Shown: piece after piece, positions 1 to 12,430 of the stretch
How the letters are laid out: every line of letters begins with the position of its first letter
Position numbering within the stretch: the first letter of the stretch is position 1
Assembly (NCBI RefSeq): GCF_021869535.1
Contig: NW_026262669.1
Coordinates: forward strand, 1,426,001 to 1,490,000
From: Mytilus californianus
Taxonomy: Eukaryota; Mollusca; Bivalvia; Mytilida; Mytilidae
Length of the DNA: 64,000 nucleotides
Reading direction: 5' to 3'
Position numbers and translations under genes: made by a program
The notes under the pieces: generated by a model
Seen by the model: the letters and a program-made list of their open reading frames with translations, nothing else
Database searches by the model: none
What the model was told of the DNA's origin: nothing

Positions 1-582
1 CCCTTGAGGCCCGCGTAGTAATATTAAAATCACACATTCAGCTGAAGACGGGTTCGCAAAAAAAGAATCTCGAATGGTCAACAATAATACATCACTTAAG
101 GTGAATAATTATCTATTTTAACATAACAACTAATTTCAACAGTAAAAACAAATAACAAAACATTGTCCAATTTGAAACAGAAGTGTACGAGTTCTACGCT
201 TCAGAATTTTGAACTGAACTTGTCATTCACTTAACATGCATGCTGAAATTGACATGGTTTATTTTGTTACACAATCATACACATTCAAGTTTTGAAATGG
301 ATGATTGTTGTCGTAGAAAATACTGCTGTTCATGTTTGTCTGTTATCAGAAAATTGGTTTAATTCTTATTGCTCTAAAGAAATGTTTGAAAACAAACAGA
401 ACATATAAAAGTAATCGTTAATTCGCATAAGGTCAAACAATACGTCATTGGAATGCGACTGCAATATACGTTCTGAGGTCACGCAGGTTCATACAACACT
501 CGTCAACAGCAATACACCTCGAGCAATACACAAACGTAGTCCAGCAGTGGGCGGAGCTTTAAAGCGATATCTGTATAGTAAG
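1..582. other. AT-rich spacer, no feature recognised
   Basis: No coding signal, structured repeat or RNA gene was recognised on either strand. Short open frames are broken by stops in every frame. Confidence 0.5.
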
Positions 583-1015
583 ACACCCCATTGCAGGATG
601 AATTGATATATTATCCTGTATTGACCTTATACAAAGGCTACAATTGTATATAAAACATAACCCAAAACTGTAAAATATTATATAATTAATTTCCAACCAT
701 ATTTTCATTAAAATCATTAATTCTCTTTTTTTGATCATTTAAATTTGTAGGAATTTTATAGATATCATATTGTCACTTTGACAACGACAACATATCAGTT
801 GTTATTTTCAATCATTTTTAATGTTGTATTTTTTTTGTGTACATCTCATGTTTTTGAAAAAAAAAAATCTTAAATAATTTTTTTAAAACTTTTAACAATA
901 TCCTGAAATTAACTAGATGACGTCACAAAATATATCAGTTTAAAGATTTTCAAAAAATAACCATGCAATATCACTTTTGCTATCCGCAGTTTTCTATCTA
1001 CCTTTTTGAAGCTGT
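583..1015 (+). repeat. Diverged dispersed repeat, copy A
   Basis: This stretch resembles 2805-3460 in the same order and orientation. Both have TATCCTGTATTGACCT near the start, then a TTTTTTTATCATTTAAATT-like tract, a GATATCAT..TGTCACTTTGACAA block, a TAGATGACGTCA/TAGATGACGCCA block, and end with GCAGTTTTCTATCTACCTTT. The copies differ by many substitutions and small indels, so the duplication is old. Family unknown; no coding capacity seen. Confidence 0.6.
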
Positions 1016-1449
1016 ATTCATGGAATAATGCTATGAACACACACATTTATACTATCAACTTATTTTGACTTGTCAAATAGAAATCTTGTATTATAAATAC
1101 TGAAACAATACAAAACCAAATCAAATACATGTGCAGATAAGAGTTGTTCCATAGTTTGTTGTAAATAGTTGTCATGAATGACATCTATTTTCTTTATCTA
1201 TTTAATACATTGGAATAGATCACATTAATTTAAAATTAATCTTCCAAATTATGAAAACTGTATTAAAGGGAGACAATTTGTACTTTTACTTTTTGTATTT
1301 TTTATAACACTATCAAATTGGTCATTTGATAATCCTGGAAGGTAGAACTGAGTGTTATTATTAATTTTCTTGTCATCTAAGAATTAGTAAGGATACAGCA
1401 ACTAACAAATTTTGTTATCTGTTATATATATATTATACAAATATATATA
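1016..1449. other. AT-rich spacer
   Basis: Nothing beyond short A/T tracts and a TATATA-rich stretch just before the hairpin at 1450 was recognised. Confidence 0.5.
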
Positions 1450-1570
1450 ATGCTTACAAGGGGTATTTGCCAAAAATACTGGTTGAGAGGTACAATTTCC
1501 AGAGCTGTTAGGCGAGGGAAATTTGATTACCTCGAAACCGGTATTTTTGGCAAATACCCCTTGTAAGCAT
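1450..1570. mobile_element. Hairpin MITE-like element with perfect 30-bp arms
   Basis: Bases 1450-1479 are the exact reverse complement of 1541-1570 (outer bases ATGCTTACAAGGGGTATTTG). Inside, ACTGGTT..GAGAGGTA also pairs imperfectly with TACCTCGAAACCGGT, so almost the whole 121 bp folds into one hairpin. It sits in a TATATA-rich context. No target duplication was clear. A fold-back DNA element is the simplest reading; a structured transcript cannot be excluded. Confidence 0.75.
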
Positions 1571-2068
1571 GATATAATTGTTTAATTCTACCGAATGTTC
1601 TTTGTACCTATCTTGACCTCAGAAAGCTTATTGTAATCAGGTATCGTATGGAGTTTCTACTTGAATGTATAATTTTTGTATATACTGCAGCTGTGCTATT
1701 TGCGCAGTCAAATTGCATTGGCCATATAATCATTTCTGATCATTTTTGATGTGCAGTCACTGACTGTATATATATATCTCCCTGTTTATGATAAGCTAAT
1801 TCTCGGCTGACTACTATACTTTGTTCATCAGTTTGAGTGAAACATAATACAAGCGGATTCCAGTTTATGTTTATGACCGGTTGACAATGCGTTTCCGTTG
1901 AGTTTTATTTATGATGTCATTAAAATTACAGGTTCATGGAATTTTTACGTCATTCACACCAAATTCAGTAATGTTGTTTTTATCCTAAATATTTCATTTG
2001 GAACCGTATATTTAGAATGACCATAAATTTGTCCTATAAGAATAAAAATAATTCATTGGGTTATTTTT
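1571..2068. other. Spacer
   Basis: No gene or repeat structure recognised. Confidence 0.45.
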
Positions 2069-2200
2069 AGACATGGTATTCCCCATCTGCCATGGTATTT
2101 GCTAGCAAATACCCCGACACATGGAATTCCCTAATGACAAATACCCCGGCAGAGAAAAGAAAATCTCAATACACAGAAATTGGTGAAAAATACCATGTCT
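2069..2200. mobile_element. Small TIR element related to the 1450 hairpin
   Basis: It starts with AGACATGGTATT and ends with AATACCATGTCT, a 12-bp terminal inverted repeat. Inside are several GGTATTTGC/CAAATACCCC motifs, shared with the arms of the hairpin at 1450-1570, so the two elements look related. Non-coding. Confidence 0.6.
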
Positions 2201-2710
2201 CTCATTCAATCAAAATACAGCATTATTACATAAGGTGGAATTAATATATATATACAATATTAGGTCAATGTCAGAAAAATATCAATTTTTATGTATGAGG
2301 CTGAAAAATTGGGAACTAAGTTACCACAAATTATTTGAATCCCTAACTAATTTCTTTTATAAATACAACAATGGGGTTTAAAAGGGTTGAACCTTTAAAA
2401 AACTTATTACAAACATTATATCGCATAATTATTTTCAAAGTGATGGTGTTTTTCTATACAGCCCTTAAATTTAGATTGGACCATGTTAACGCATTTGTTC
2501 TTCCAAAAAACTTGTGCTAAAAGGTTATCAGTTTAAAACTGAAAAAGATTTTTGAATATTGCTTTATTATATAAATGTCGGTAAAAAAAATGTAATAACA
2601 TTGACTTTAACATATAACTAAATATGTTAGGCTATACAGTGATAAGCACTTAAGGATCTTCATACTTATAATCTGGCATTCATTCTGACAAAATAATATA
2701 ATATTATATA
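2201..2710. other. AT-rich spacer
   Basis: No supported feature; A/T tracts only. Confidence 0.5.
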
Positions 2711-2846
2711 ACTATAGCCTTTGCATGAGGTCAATGCAAGGATATATTGAACTGAAAGAAGTATATTGACTGAGGACAAAGTCTGAGGTCAATATACTTC
2801 TTTGGGTCGATATATCCTGTATTGACCTCATACAAAGATTATAATT
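2711..2846. mobile_element. Long imperfect hairpin element (~60-bp arms)
   Basis: The left arm (from ACTATAGCCTTTGCATGAGG) pairs with the right arm (ending GACCTCATACAAAGATTATA). The inner segment GAAGTATATTGAC / GTCAATATACTTC is perfect, and the loop near 2771-2787 is about 17 bases. The right arm runs into repeat copy B and its TATCCTGTATTGACCT motif also occurs at 613-628, so this hairpin is probably the terminal part of that repeat family. Confidence 0.65.
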
Positions 2847-3460
2847 GTGATATTTATAGATTATCGATGGTTATCTCAACAAGATTGAGCGGGTACTGCG
2901 AAAGTGAGAAAAACAATCGAGTTGAGATGACCAATGATAATCTGTTTATCACTATTTTACCTGAAGATGTTGTTAATTTCCTTGACCAAGGCACATGTTC
3001 CCTTAGTTTCTAGTGATAAGTTTCATATCATTCAACTCTGTTTTCATATCAGTTGACTCTGCTGAGAAAGGAAATTATCAGTCAGCAAGATCAAAGGAAA
3101 TATTCGTAAAATAGCGATAATATCAATTTCCAACTGTATTTTTTTTTAATCTAAATCGTCAGTGCATTATAATCTCTTTTTTTTATCATTTAATTTTGTT
3201 GGAATTGTGTAGATATCATTACTGTCACTTTGACAATAACGACGATTTAGTTGATATTTTCTATTCATTTTTGTGATCTGATGTTTTTGAAGATTTTTCT
3301 TCAAATAATGGATCATAAATATACACTTTTTAAAATCTACTAACAATATCATGAAATTCATTAGATGACGCCATAAAGTATATCTGTTTTTAGATATTCT
3401 TAAAATAAACGTGCAATATCACTTTTTCTAGCGCAGTTTTCTATCTACCTTTGAAAATAT
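2805..3460 (+). repeat. Diverged dispersed repeat, copy B
   Basis: Second copy of the repeat at 583-1015, with the same block order and an extra ~200 bp after the first block. The 63-codon frame inside it has no recognisable similarity and is not called as a gene. Confidence 0.6.
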
Positions 3461-4220
3461 AGTTTAACATGTGACTATACCTGAATGAATCAAATTAGTG
3501 TACTGTGTACTATGGACACATTCTTGCTCTATTGTTGTTTTGTACATATACCAGGTCAAATGTTTTCAATATTTAATTGTTTTTATATTTTCCATGTCGT
3601 TGAAACGCTTGCAATGGAGTCTGGATTTTGCTCTTTAGACATGTGACCTATAGATGCCAAAATCTACTTGCTTTAGGCTCTAGTGGATATAGTTGTCTCA
3701 TTGGCAATTATACAATATATCCTTGTTTTTAACAAACAGTGCAGCTGTGCTAGAAAATATCATTCTCTTTTTCAATACATTTGACTAGAAATCAAATTAG
3801 GAAAATAGTTTACACAGGATATTTATATCAAAGGGAGACAATTTGTATTAATTTTAAAACAAAATGCCATTAAATCTTATAACAGCATATATGTATGAAT
3901 ATATCAATAACATATAAGACAAAGTCCAATAGAAATAAAGAGAAATGACATTTATCAAATTCACATTATAATGTTGATCATTATAGCTTGTTATTGGCTC
4001 TTATGATATAACTGAGTATTATTTTCATTTGCAGGAGTTAGTTACCATTGTTATTCTCAATCTTCATAGCAATATTAATTAAGCTGTTCTATAATTATTA
4101 TTATTTTAAAATACTGAATTAATTTGGACTTTATTCAGTTTGAATGTCCATTGAACAAGTTAAAATATCAGTAACATTTGTTTTAACAACAACCACATTT
4201 CAAAGCTGTTCTTTATTTTT
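3461..4220. other. Spacer with a transcript-tail-like repeat fragment
   Basis: Around 3690-3720 is a GTTGTCTCATTGGCAAT motif. Similar motifs occur at 49729 and 51280, so it is a dispersed repeat fragment. No gene was recognised. Confidence 0.45.
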
Positions 4221-4334
4221 TATACGACCGCAAAAATTAAAAATTTTTTGGTCGTATATTGGTATGACGTTGGCGTCGTCGTCGTCCGGCGTCGTCCGAA
4301 GACACATTGGTTTTCGCACTCTAACTTTAGTTTA

Positions 4335-4900
4335 AGTGAATGGATCTCCATGAAATTTCACCATAAGGTTCAATACCACGAAAGGAAGGTTGGGATTGAT
4401 TTTGGGGGTTATGGTACCAACAGTTAAGGAATTAGGGGCCAAAAAGGGGCCAAAAATAAGCATTTTTGTAACTTTCAGACAATAACTTGTGTGTAAGTGT
4501 ATGGATCTCTCTGACATTGTACCACAAGGTTCCATATCACAAAGGGAAGGCTGTAATTGATTTTGGGGGTAATTGCCTCAAAATTTTAGGAATTAGGGGC
4601 CAAAAAAGGGGCAAAAAACAAGCATTTTTCTAGTTTCATGACAATAACTTGTGTGTAAGTGTTTGGATATTTCTGAAATTGTACTACAAGGTTCCATATC
4701 ACAAAGGGAAAGCTGGAATTGAGTTTGGGGGTAATTGCCCAAAACGTTTAGGAATTGGGGGCCAAAAAGGGGCCAAAAATAAGCATTTTTCTAGTTTCCA
4801 GACAATAACTTGTGCTCAAGTGTATGGATCTCTCTGAAATTGTACTGCAAGGTACCATACCACAAATGGAAGGCTGGGATTGAGTTTGGGGGTGATGAAT
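4335..4900 (+). repeat. ~161-bp tandem repeat, about 3.5 copies
   Basis: Units begin with GTGTATGGATCTCTCTGA-like words at 4335, 4497, 4659 and 4819. Each includes CACAAAGGGAAGGCTG, GGGGGTAATTGCC and GGGGCCAAAAAGGGGCC. The short open frames on both strands here follow the repeat period and are not genes. Confidence 0.8.
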
Positions 4901-4918
4901 CATAAGGGGGTTCAAAAA

Positions 4919-4985
4919 ATTGGGGGGGGGGGGGGGATTTTTTTTTTTTTTTTTTTTCTTTTTATTCCTTTTTTTTTTCTTTTAA
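4919..4985. repeat. Poly-G then poly-T homopolymer tract
   Basis: A run of about 14 G is followed by long T runs, at the junction of the 161-bp repeats and the minisatellite. Such tracts are prone to sequencing length error. Confidence 0.85.
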
Positions 4986-5097
4986 AATTTTCCATTTTAA
5001 GTTGGTTATTTCTGATTTATATTTAAAAGCAAATAATAATGATATGGTAGGAGATACACACCAAACAGGATGTGTAAATTATTATATAATAAGTATT

Positions 5098-5310
5098 GTG
5101 CAATAGCAAGAAATTTTCAATTGCACAGTATTGCACAATAGCAAGAAATCTTCAATTGCACAGTATTGCGCAATAGCAAGAAATCTTCAATTTTACAGTA
5201 TTGCGCAATAGCAAGAAATATCCAATAGCACAATATTGCGCAATAGCAAGAAATTGTCAATTGTACAGTATTGCGCAATAGCAAGAAATATTCAATTGCA
5301 CAGTATTGTG
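5098..5310 (+). repeat. 35-bp minisatellite, about 6 copies
   Basis: The unit starts CAATAGCAAGAAAT and ends near CAGTATTGCG. Copies begin at 5101, 5136, 5171, 5206, 5241 and 5276. Confidence 0.85.
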
Positions 5311-5317
5311 CAAAAGA

Positions 5318-6890
5318 AGATACTTCGTATAAATTGCTTATTTCTTGATCAATTTCAATGGGGTTTTATTCTTGAATTCTTGGGGTTCTTTAATATGCTG
5401 AATCTAACCGTGTATTAAGTTTTTGGATTTTGGGCCCCGTTTTTAAATTGGTCCACATTGAGGTCCAAAGGGTCCAAAATTTAATTTTGTTTGATTTCAT
5501 CAAAAATTGAATTATTGGGGTTCTTTGATATGCCGAATCTAACCGTGTATTTAGATTTTTAATTTTGGGTCCCGTTTTTTAAATTGGTCTACATTAAGGT
5601 CCAAAGGGTCCAAAATTAAACTTAGTTTGATTTTAACAAAAATTGAATTCTTAGGGTTCTTTGATATGCTGAATCTAAACATGTGTTTAGATTTTTGATT
5701 ATGGGCCCAGTTTTCAAGTTGGTCCAAGTTGGGGTCCAAAATTAAACTTTGTTTGATTTCAACAAAAATTGAATATATGGGGTTCTTTGATATGCTGAAT
5801 CTAAACATGTATTTAGATTTTAGATTTTTGGACCAGTTTTCAAGTTGGTCCAAATTGGGGTCCAAAATTAAACTTTGTTTGATTTCAACAAAAAATGAAT
5901 ATATGGGGTTCTTTGATATGCTGAATCTTACCATGTATTTAGATTTTTTATTTGTGGGCCCGCTATCAAATTGGTTCATATTGAGGTCAAAAGGGTCCAC
6001 AATTAAACTTTGTTTGATTTCATCAAAAATTGAATTATTGGGGTTCTTTGATATGCCAAATCTAACCGTGTATTTAGATTTTTAATTTTGGGTCCTGTTT
6101 TTTAAATTGGTCTACATTAAGGTCCAAAGGGTCCAAAATTAAACTTAGTTTGATTTTAACCAAAATTGAATTTTTGGGGTTCTTTGATATGCTGAATCTA
6201 AACATGTGTTTAGATTTTTGATTATGGGACCAGTTTTCAAGTTGGTCCAAGTTGGGGTCCAAAATTAAACTTTGTTTGATTTCAACAAAAATTGAATATA
6301 TGGGGTTCTTTGATATGCTGAATCTAAACATGTATTTAGATTTTAGATTTTTGGCCCAGTTTTCAAGTTGGTCCAAATTGGGGTCCAAAATTAAACTTTG
6401 TTTGATTTCAACAAAAATTGAATATATGGGGTTCTTTGATATGCTGAATCTTACCATGTATTTAGATTTTTTATTTGTGGGCCCGCTATCAAATTGGTTC
6501 ATATTGAGGTCAAAAGGGTCCAACATTAAACTTTGTTTGATTTCATCAAAAATTGAATTATTGGGGTTCTTTGATATGCGAAATCTAACCGTGTTTTTAG
6601 ATTTTTAATTTTGGGTCCCGTTTTTTAAATTTGTCTACATTAAGGTCCAAAGGGTCCAAAATTAAACTTAGTTTGATTTTAACAAAAATTGAATTCTTCG
6701 GGTACTTTGATATGCTGAATCTAAACATGTGTTTAGATTTTTGATTATGGGACCAGTTTTCAAGTTTGTCCAAGTTGGGGTCCAAAATTAAACTTTGTTT
6801 GATTTCAACAAAAATTGAATATATGGGGTTCTTTGATATGCTGAAACTTACCATGTATTTTGATTTTGGACATTGGACCATAATAGGTAA
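5318..6890 (+). repeat. ~126-146-bp satellite in a 523-bp higher-order unit
   Basis: The landmark TTTGATATGC recurs at about 5534, 5661, 5787, 5912, 6047, 6184, 6310, 6435, 6570, 6706 and 6832. Positions 5661 and 6184 start copies of a 523-bp block of four monomers. Because stops are rare in the monomer on both strands, the array yields overlapping frames of 118-150 codons on opposite strands with internally repeating peptide (for example SISKNPIYSIFVEIKQSLIL). These are treated as repeat artefacts. Confidence 0.8.
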
Positions 6891-7050
6891 ATTAAAAAAA
6901 TTGAAGTTCTTAGACCACATTCTTTCTGTGTCAGAAACCTATGCTGTGTCAAATATTTAATCACAATCCAAATTCAGAGCTGTATCAAGCTTGAATGTTG
7001 TGTCCATACTTGCCCCAACTGTTCAGGGTTCGACCTCTGCGGTCGTATCA

Positions 7051-8580
7051 AGCTGCGCCCAGCGAAGCATTTTATTTTTAAAGAAATGTGCTGGAAGAAA
7101 TTCATTTCCTCATTGTTGTACATCTGACAAAGCGTTATGTCTTCAACTTTATACCAAAATAACCTATGATAGATTTTAAGTAAAAAATTGACTACTTAGG
7201 GCAGATTAACTATAGTTTTTAATGTAAATACATGTTGGTTCATAATTTGAACAAAGTGTATTTTTATCTTTGACAAATTTGAAAATATTAGCAAAAATTA
7301 GCATTCCTTTCAAAAACAATTTATGCTGGTATCTGATGATTGTTAAAGTTGATTATATCTACTATAAAAAAAATAACCTATGGTAGATTGTGTGTCTTTC
7401 ATGTTCAAGTGGCAAGGTTTATTCTATACAGTTTGAATTTTTAAAAAGTCACAACTTATTTTAATTCAATATATGAGGGCTACTCAACTATAAAATAGAT
7501 GAATATTGTAATATAACTTTTCACTTTTTAGAATGTGTAATTACTTCATATATATATGCTATGTATGTTGATATTGCATTAAACACAATAATAAACAGAA
7601 TCAATAGTCTTGTAGTCATTTTAATGTTTGAATAAGCTCAATTTTGCCTAAGTTGCCTAACAATCTGATAACATACACTCAGGAAGGTTTAGAATATTTT
7701 TTTAAATAAATAGACAGTACATGCAAAATATGAATATTCAAAATTTTACACACTACTATGGTGAGCCCCCATGTCCCTTTGCACTAGGGTTGCATGGTTA
7801 AGCAGTCATGCTAATGGAAAATGACTGTGAGAAAAGTTCAACATATTTTCATATAGACCTATCAGCATCTTTTGTAATTTATTTAAATCTTTGTCTGATG
7901 CAAATAGGTCACTAGCATCTGACATTGATATGCATCAAAAGTGTTTTCCAATTAAAATGGTCATATTCAAAATATAAAGGTCAGTTGAATTTTTCTCAAC
8001 TCAAAGCAGTTATAGTGCACAGGATATCTCGTGTGAAGAGTGATGAGTTTAAATAGTGGAAAAAGCATGCAAATATATAAAAAAAACTATCTACACAAGA
8101 GATATACAACTACTGCCTATCTTGTTATTATGTTATATACACCATAGCATTATAACAGAGGAAAATTAATGAGTCATGGGCAATGTATAGTGTGATGATG
8201 CAAAAGATTTAGCAAAGCATTAACAACAAAGATTAGTGCAACACACAGCATGCTAATAAAAGATCACATGAAAGTAAAAAAATTGAGAAAGACTTCTATT
8301 TGAATCTTCCTGTTTGATGAAGTAAACAAAATACACAGGTTAGGCAGATTCAAATGAAAGTCTTTGATAAATATCAACTAAACACAACTAAATGTTCTGC
8401 AACATTCCTAAATTGATCCCTGATGGCTTCCAACTTGATTATGGCCAAACAGCTTCCTTCGACAGCATCTCTACTCAGTACTCAGCATTTACATTCATAT
8501 ATTTGGAAAGTGCACAGTATCTATTTTTTTTTTTCATCAAATAAATGCAGTGCACAAATCTTCCCATTATAATTTGTTTT
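7051..8580. other. Spacer, AT-rich
   Basis: No supported gene or element. On the minus strand at about 8374-8470 a short frame reads EGSCLAIIKLEAIRD; no family was recognised and it is bounded by stops. Confidence 0.4.
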
Positions 8581-8581
8581 C

Positions 8582-8880
8582 TTCAATAGAATGTTCTGTG
8601 CCGCGCACAACACATTCCATTGGAAAATGATCTTTGTTTTAAATAGTATTTTTCAATAGAATGTTCTGTGCCGCGCACAACACATTCCATTGGAAAATGA
8701 TCTTTGTTTTAAAAGTATTTTTCAATAGAATGTTCTGTGCCGCGCACAACACTTTCTATAATAATATAATCTTTTTTAAAAGTCAATAGAATGTCCATTG
8801 GAAAATGATCTTTGTTTTAAATAGTATTTTTCAATGGAATACTCTGTGCTGCGCACAACACTTTCCATAACAAAAAGACT
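8582..8880 (+). repeat. ~70-bp tandem repeat, about 4 copies
   Basis: TTCAATAGAATGTTCTGTGC recurs at 8582, 8652 and 8721, with partial copies after 8780. Each unit holds the near-palindrome TGTGCCGCGCACA, a local CpG-containing island in AT-rich DNA. The last copies are broken and diverged. Confidence 0.8.
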
Positions 8881-10563
8881 TATTCAAAGCACAGAATTAT
8901 CACAATACATTAATCTGCTGGGCAATTCATATAAGCAACAACACCACCTGAAAAAAAAATACTGGCTTGATCAACTAAAATGGTCAGAGAAGCATATAAA
9001 AAAATGAAACAACTATGATAATGCCGTAACGAACAGGCTTGATGCATACTTTTTATTGAAAAAGATCAGCACTGGGAATTATATAAAATTCCATAATTAA
9101 TAATAATTCCAACTTTAAATAATAGGCTGTTATATATATATTTGATAATAACTGTTATATTTAAGTATACTTTTCTTTAACCCTGAATTATAATCTTTTG
9201 TTAATATTGTGATTTTTGTCAACTTTGAATTGACAGGTAGGAAACCAATTAAGGTTTGCTTTTATTGCAATTACCAATTGAGTATAGCTATAGGACAATA
9301 TATATGATTGTTCTCTTTATGATGACTTGAGATGGCTTTTATTTTCTGAATGTTCAAATTATATTGAAAATTTTGCTATATTAGACGATGATCAGAAATT
9401 AGTTGAAATGATGAATTGTCCTGAAATTCAAGCATTTTTAAGCAAGAGTATTTATAACTTTTTTATGAGACGAAAGTTATTTTTAGTTTGAGATACTTAT
9501 TTTTTTATAGTTTTAGTAACCTTTAAATTTTACTACTTTTAAAGTCATGTGATATTTAAATGAAATAAATAATAATTTTTATCTATATACTTTATAATTT
9601 AATTTATTAAATGAATTTTTAATTGAATTTGTAATTATTTAAATGATAAATCTTTTTGAAATTGTACAAAAAACAAATTTTAGGAAATGTTATACATGTA
9701 TTTACATATATTTAAATGTGAAATGTTTTGTAGATCTGTGTCTCATAACATGCATAAGCCAATCTTATGGCTGGGTACTGATTGTTTTAATGTATATTTT
9801 TATTATGTCATTGTATAATGTTCAATCAGTATGTGACACAATAATAAAATAAAATTTATTATTATTATGATAAGAGATTAATCAGACATGTGGACATGGT
9901 GGTAATTTATCTAATTAGCACAAACTAAATTAAAAGTTGAACAAATATTTTGTTTAAAATAAGCAAATTTTTGTATGTATTTGGACTGGACATGTAAAAT
10001 TCAATGATTTTAGTACTTGTTTATGTTTACAATTTGAATTAACAATTCTATTAACATTTTACATAGTTTTTATCTGGCAACTTTATTTCATCCATATTTT
10101 AACTTCCATAAACAGCACCTTGAAATACATATAAAGTCTGGAAGAGGTCAGAAGGTAAACAGCACACTCTTTATAAAGCTATATTCAATTGAAGTCAAAA
10201 TGTTTCAGAGATCAATGATGATAAAGTGTAATGGGTCATAACCAGTGACACAATATTCATGTATGTATGTAGTGAACTTTTGTGGTTTATTAAATAGATG
10301 AAGTTTGAAGTTATCATTTTATAATATATCAAACAAAATCCTTTCTAAAATGCTCTTGATATATTAAACGGTAATTCATTCACATCATTCAAAATGTTTT
10401 TTTTTTAAATTCATTGTAATCAGATGTAATCATGATTACTTTGCCAATGTAATCATTAATTTAATCAGACACTTTCAGAAATGATGTAATCATTAATTTA
10501 ATTTAATCGTACAAATGACAAAGTAATTGTAATTTAATCAATTACATTGAAAGTACGGACCCA
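8881..10563. other. AT-rich spacer
   Basis: No gene or structured element recognised. Short TTAATCAGA/GTAATCATTAATTTAAT words repeat near 10430-10545. Confidence 0.45.
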
Positions 10564-11375
10564 CAGGGTCCGACACTTACGGTTGTCTGATTGCCCGGGG
10601 CAAGTTAATGCCATATTCGGACCAGTAAAAACATCATCTTGGTTGTCCGATCGGGCAAGTGAAAAAAAAACTGTTAAATGATTAAAATTTCACAAAATCA
10701 ATAGTGTCTGTTGTTTTGTTCATAGATTACTCAGTGATAACACCGCACGGTCGAGTAAAGTGGTCTTAACCCCCCTTCAATGCGTATATTTCGTCATTTG
10801 TTCGCACTGAATTCCCCATTTTACCAAAAATAGATCACGTTTAAAAATATTGGCCAATCAGGTGGCCGCGGTTTTGCTTCGTCATTATCGTTATCAATCG
10901 GGACACCACTCTGGCTTTTCCGACGCACATGTTATTCCCACTGATCAATGGAAAGCGGAGGTCTATTTTTTATGTTCTAACTTTAGAATTTGACATCAGA
11001 TGTGTATTTCCCTCAGATCATGAAGATGGAAAACATAAAAACTTGAAAGAGAAAATGAAATTAAACTTTAACAAATTTGTCAGTTTATTAAGAAGGGTTT
11101 TTTGAAATGGCATTTTTTAGATAAATTATTATGAAATAAGTATCTCTATGTAAATGATCCGATTCCTGTATATTCCTCGATCTTTTCCCTCCCTCCTCGG
11201 CTCATATATGCCTCACAGTATCTCAGTGGTCAAGTCTAGTTGCTGCCATCATGGCACAACAATCAACCCTGGCATGTAAAAGTTTGGGCATGTAGATTTC
11301 ACTTTCGGACATGTAAAAGTAATAGGGCACTTGCCCAACTGGACAAGTTGGTATAAAAGTTAATGTCGAACCCTG
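10564..11375. mobile_element. Non-autonomous TIR element, 5-bp TSD (hAT5-like), copy 1
   Basis: The ends are CAGGGTCCGACACTTA and TTAATGTCGAACCCTG, a ~16-bp TIR. The element is flanked on both sides by ACCCA (10559-10563 and 11376-11380), a 5-bp target duplication. Just inside both ends are words such as GTCCGATCGGGCAAGT and GGACAAGTTG. A related element with the same ends and its own 5-bp duplication is at 50610-51702. CAGGG termini suggest the hAT superfamily, where some groups make 5-bp duplications. No transposase is seen. Confidence 0.75.
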
Positions 11376-11380
11376 ACCCA

Positions 11381-12430
11381 TCTCTGCAGACTAACAGTAA
11401 ATCTTTTCTTCTATAAATTTTGGCTTTGTGAAAGGGTTAAAAAGAGTTATGTCAGACAATGTAAATTTGCAATTTACTAATTCAGAACAATAAAAACTTT
11501 GAAGTCAGACTTTTGGTTAGAATAACTTGATTCTGTCTATGTATCTGTTACAAGCTAGAAATTTAATGAAAAACCTGCAGTGTGAAGGTGTTAACCATAA
11601 TTTACATACATGTATCTAGTCTACATGTTCTTACTGTTTTCTTGTCAAATCCTTTAATATTATGCTAAATTTCAGACTAAAATTAATCTTTACATTATAA
11701 CATATGAAATAATTTTAATACATGTTTAAATTCAATCAGTTTTCACATTGGTAACACATGTACTTGAAAGACATGTCATTAAGTTGTCTACATTTCAATT
11801 TACAAATCATTTCCAAAGATTTCTTTCAGTGAGTCATAACTATACAATGTACAAATATACACCCAGTTAAGAAGCAGTAAAGATCGATCAGATTTTAAAT
11901 ATTTGGGTAAAACATGATTGTCTTTTAAAAAACAACGCCATAAAAACCAATCAACTTAAATGATTTAGTCAAACAAAACCTGTTATACCAGTTATTGTCA
12001 GTACATTTATTCTTTAAAATATTCAACCCCTTTAATTTGTCCTTACATGTATATGAGATACATGCAGTGATAAACTATTATTGCATTCATTAATTTTTCC
12101 CATACATTTCAGCTGTTAAAATGATTGTAATTATTAGGTAAGAGTAGATTCTTCAAATTGACAATGACAATTTACCCTGATTGACCTTCAGTCAACTGTG
12201 GTAACTTGTTCGTAAAAATGAACATTGGGCTAGTCAGCCTAGTGGCCATGCAATATCTTACTATCTAGATCATTGATTATCAACTAGTATTGTAAAATAA
12301 GCGCTCAGATATATTTCACTTAACTATGTTAATTTAAATCATGCATTAATGTGTCATTCAATGGTATAGTTCTATTTATCATTTAATTAACGTAAGCTTT
12401 AACAGCTATAAACATGAATAACAGTAATAC
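11381..12430. other. Spacer, probably intron of the SLC6 gene
   Basis: No further exon was recognised on the minus strand. If the exon at 12431-12630 belongs to a live gene, this stretch is its downstream intron; the next SLC6 exon was not found. Confidence 0.35.

Larger units (their letters stand above)
4221..7050. mobile_element. TIR-bounded non-autonomous element packed with tandem repeats
   Basis: The left end TATACGACCGCA (4221) is matched in inverted orientation by TGCGGTCGTA (7038-7047). Between them lie a GTCGTCGTC-rich leader, ~161-bp repeats, G and T homopolymer runs, a 35-bp minisatellite and a ~126-bp satellite. No transposase frame is present. The layout (TIR, leader, several satellites, TIR) recurs with unrelated sequence at 43200 and 59883, suggesting that arrays grow inside mobile elements in this genome. 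Confidence 0.7.

Noticed and set aside
5551..6608. Four frames of 118-150 codons on both strands in the 523-bp repeat
   Set aside because: They follow the satellite period, overlap on opposite strands and read as repeated low-complexity peptide; no independent sign of coding.
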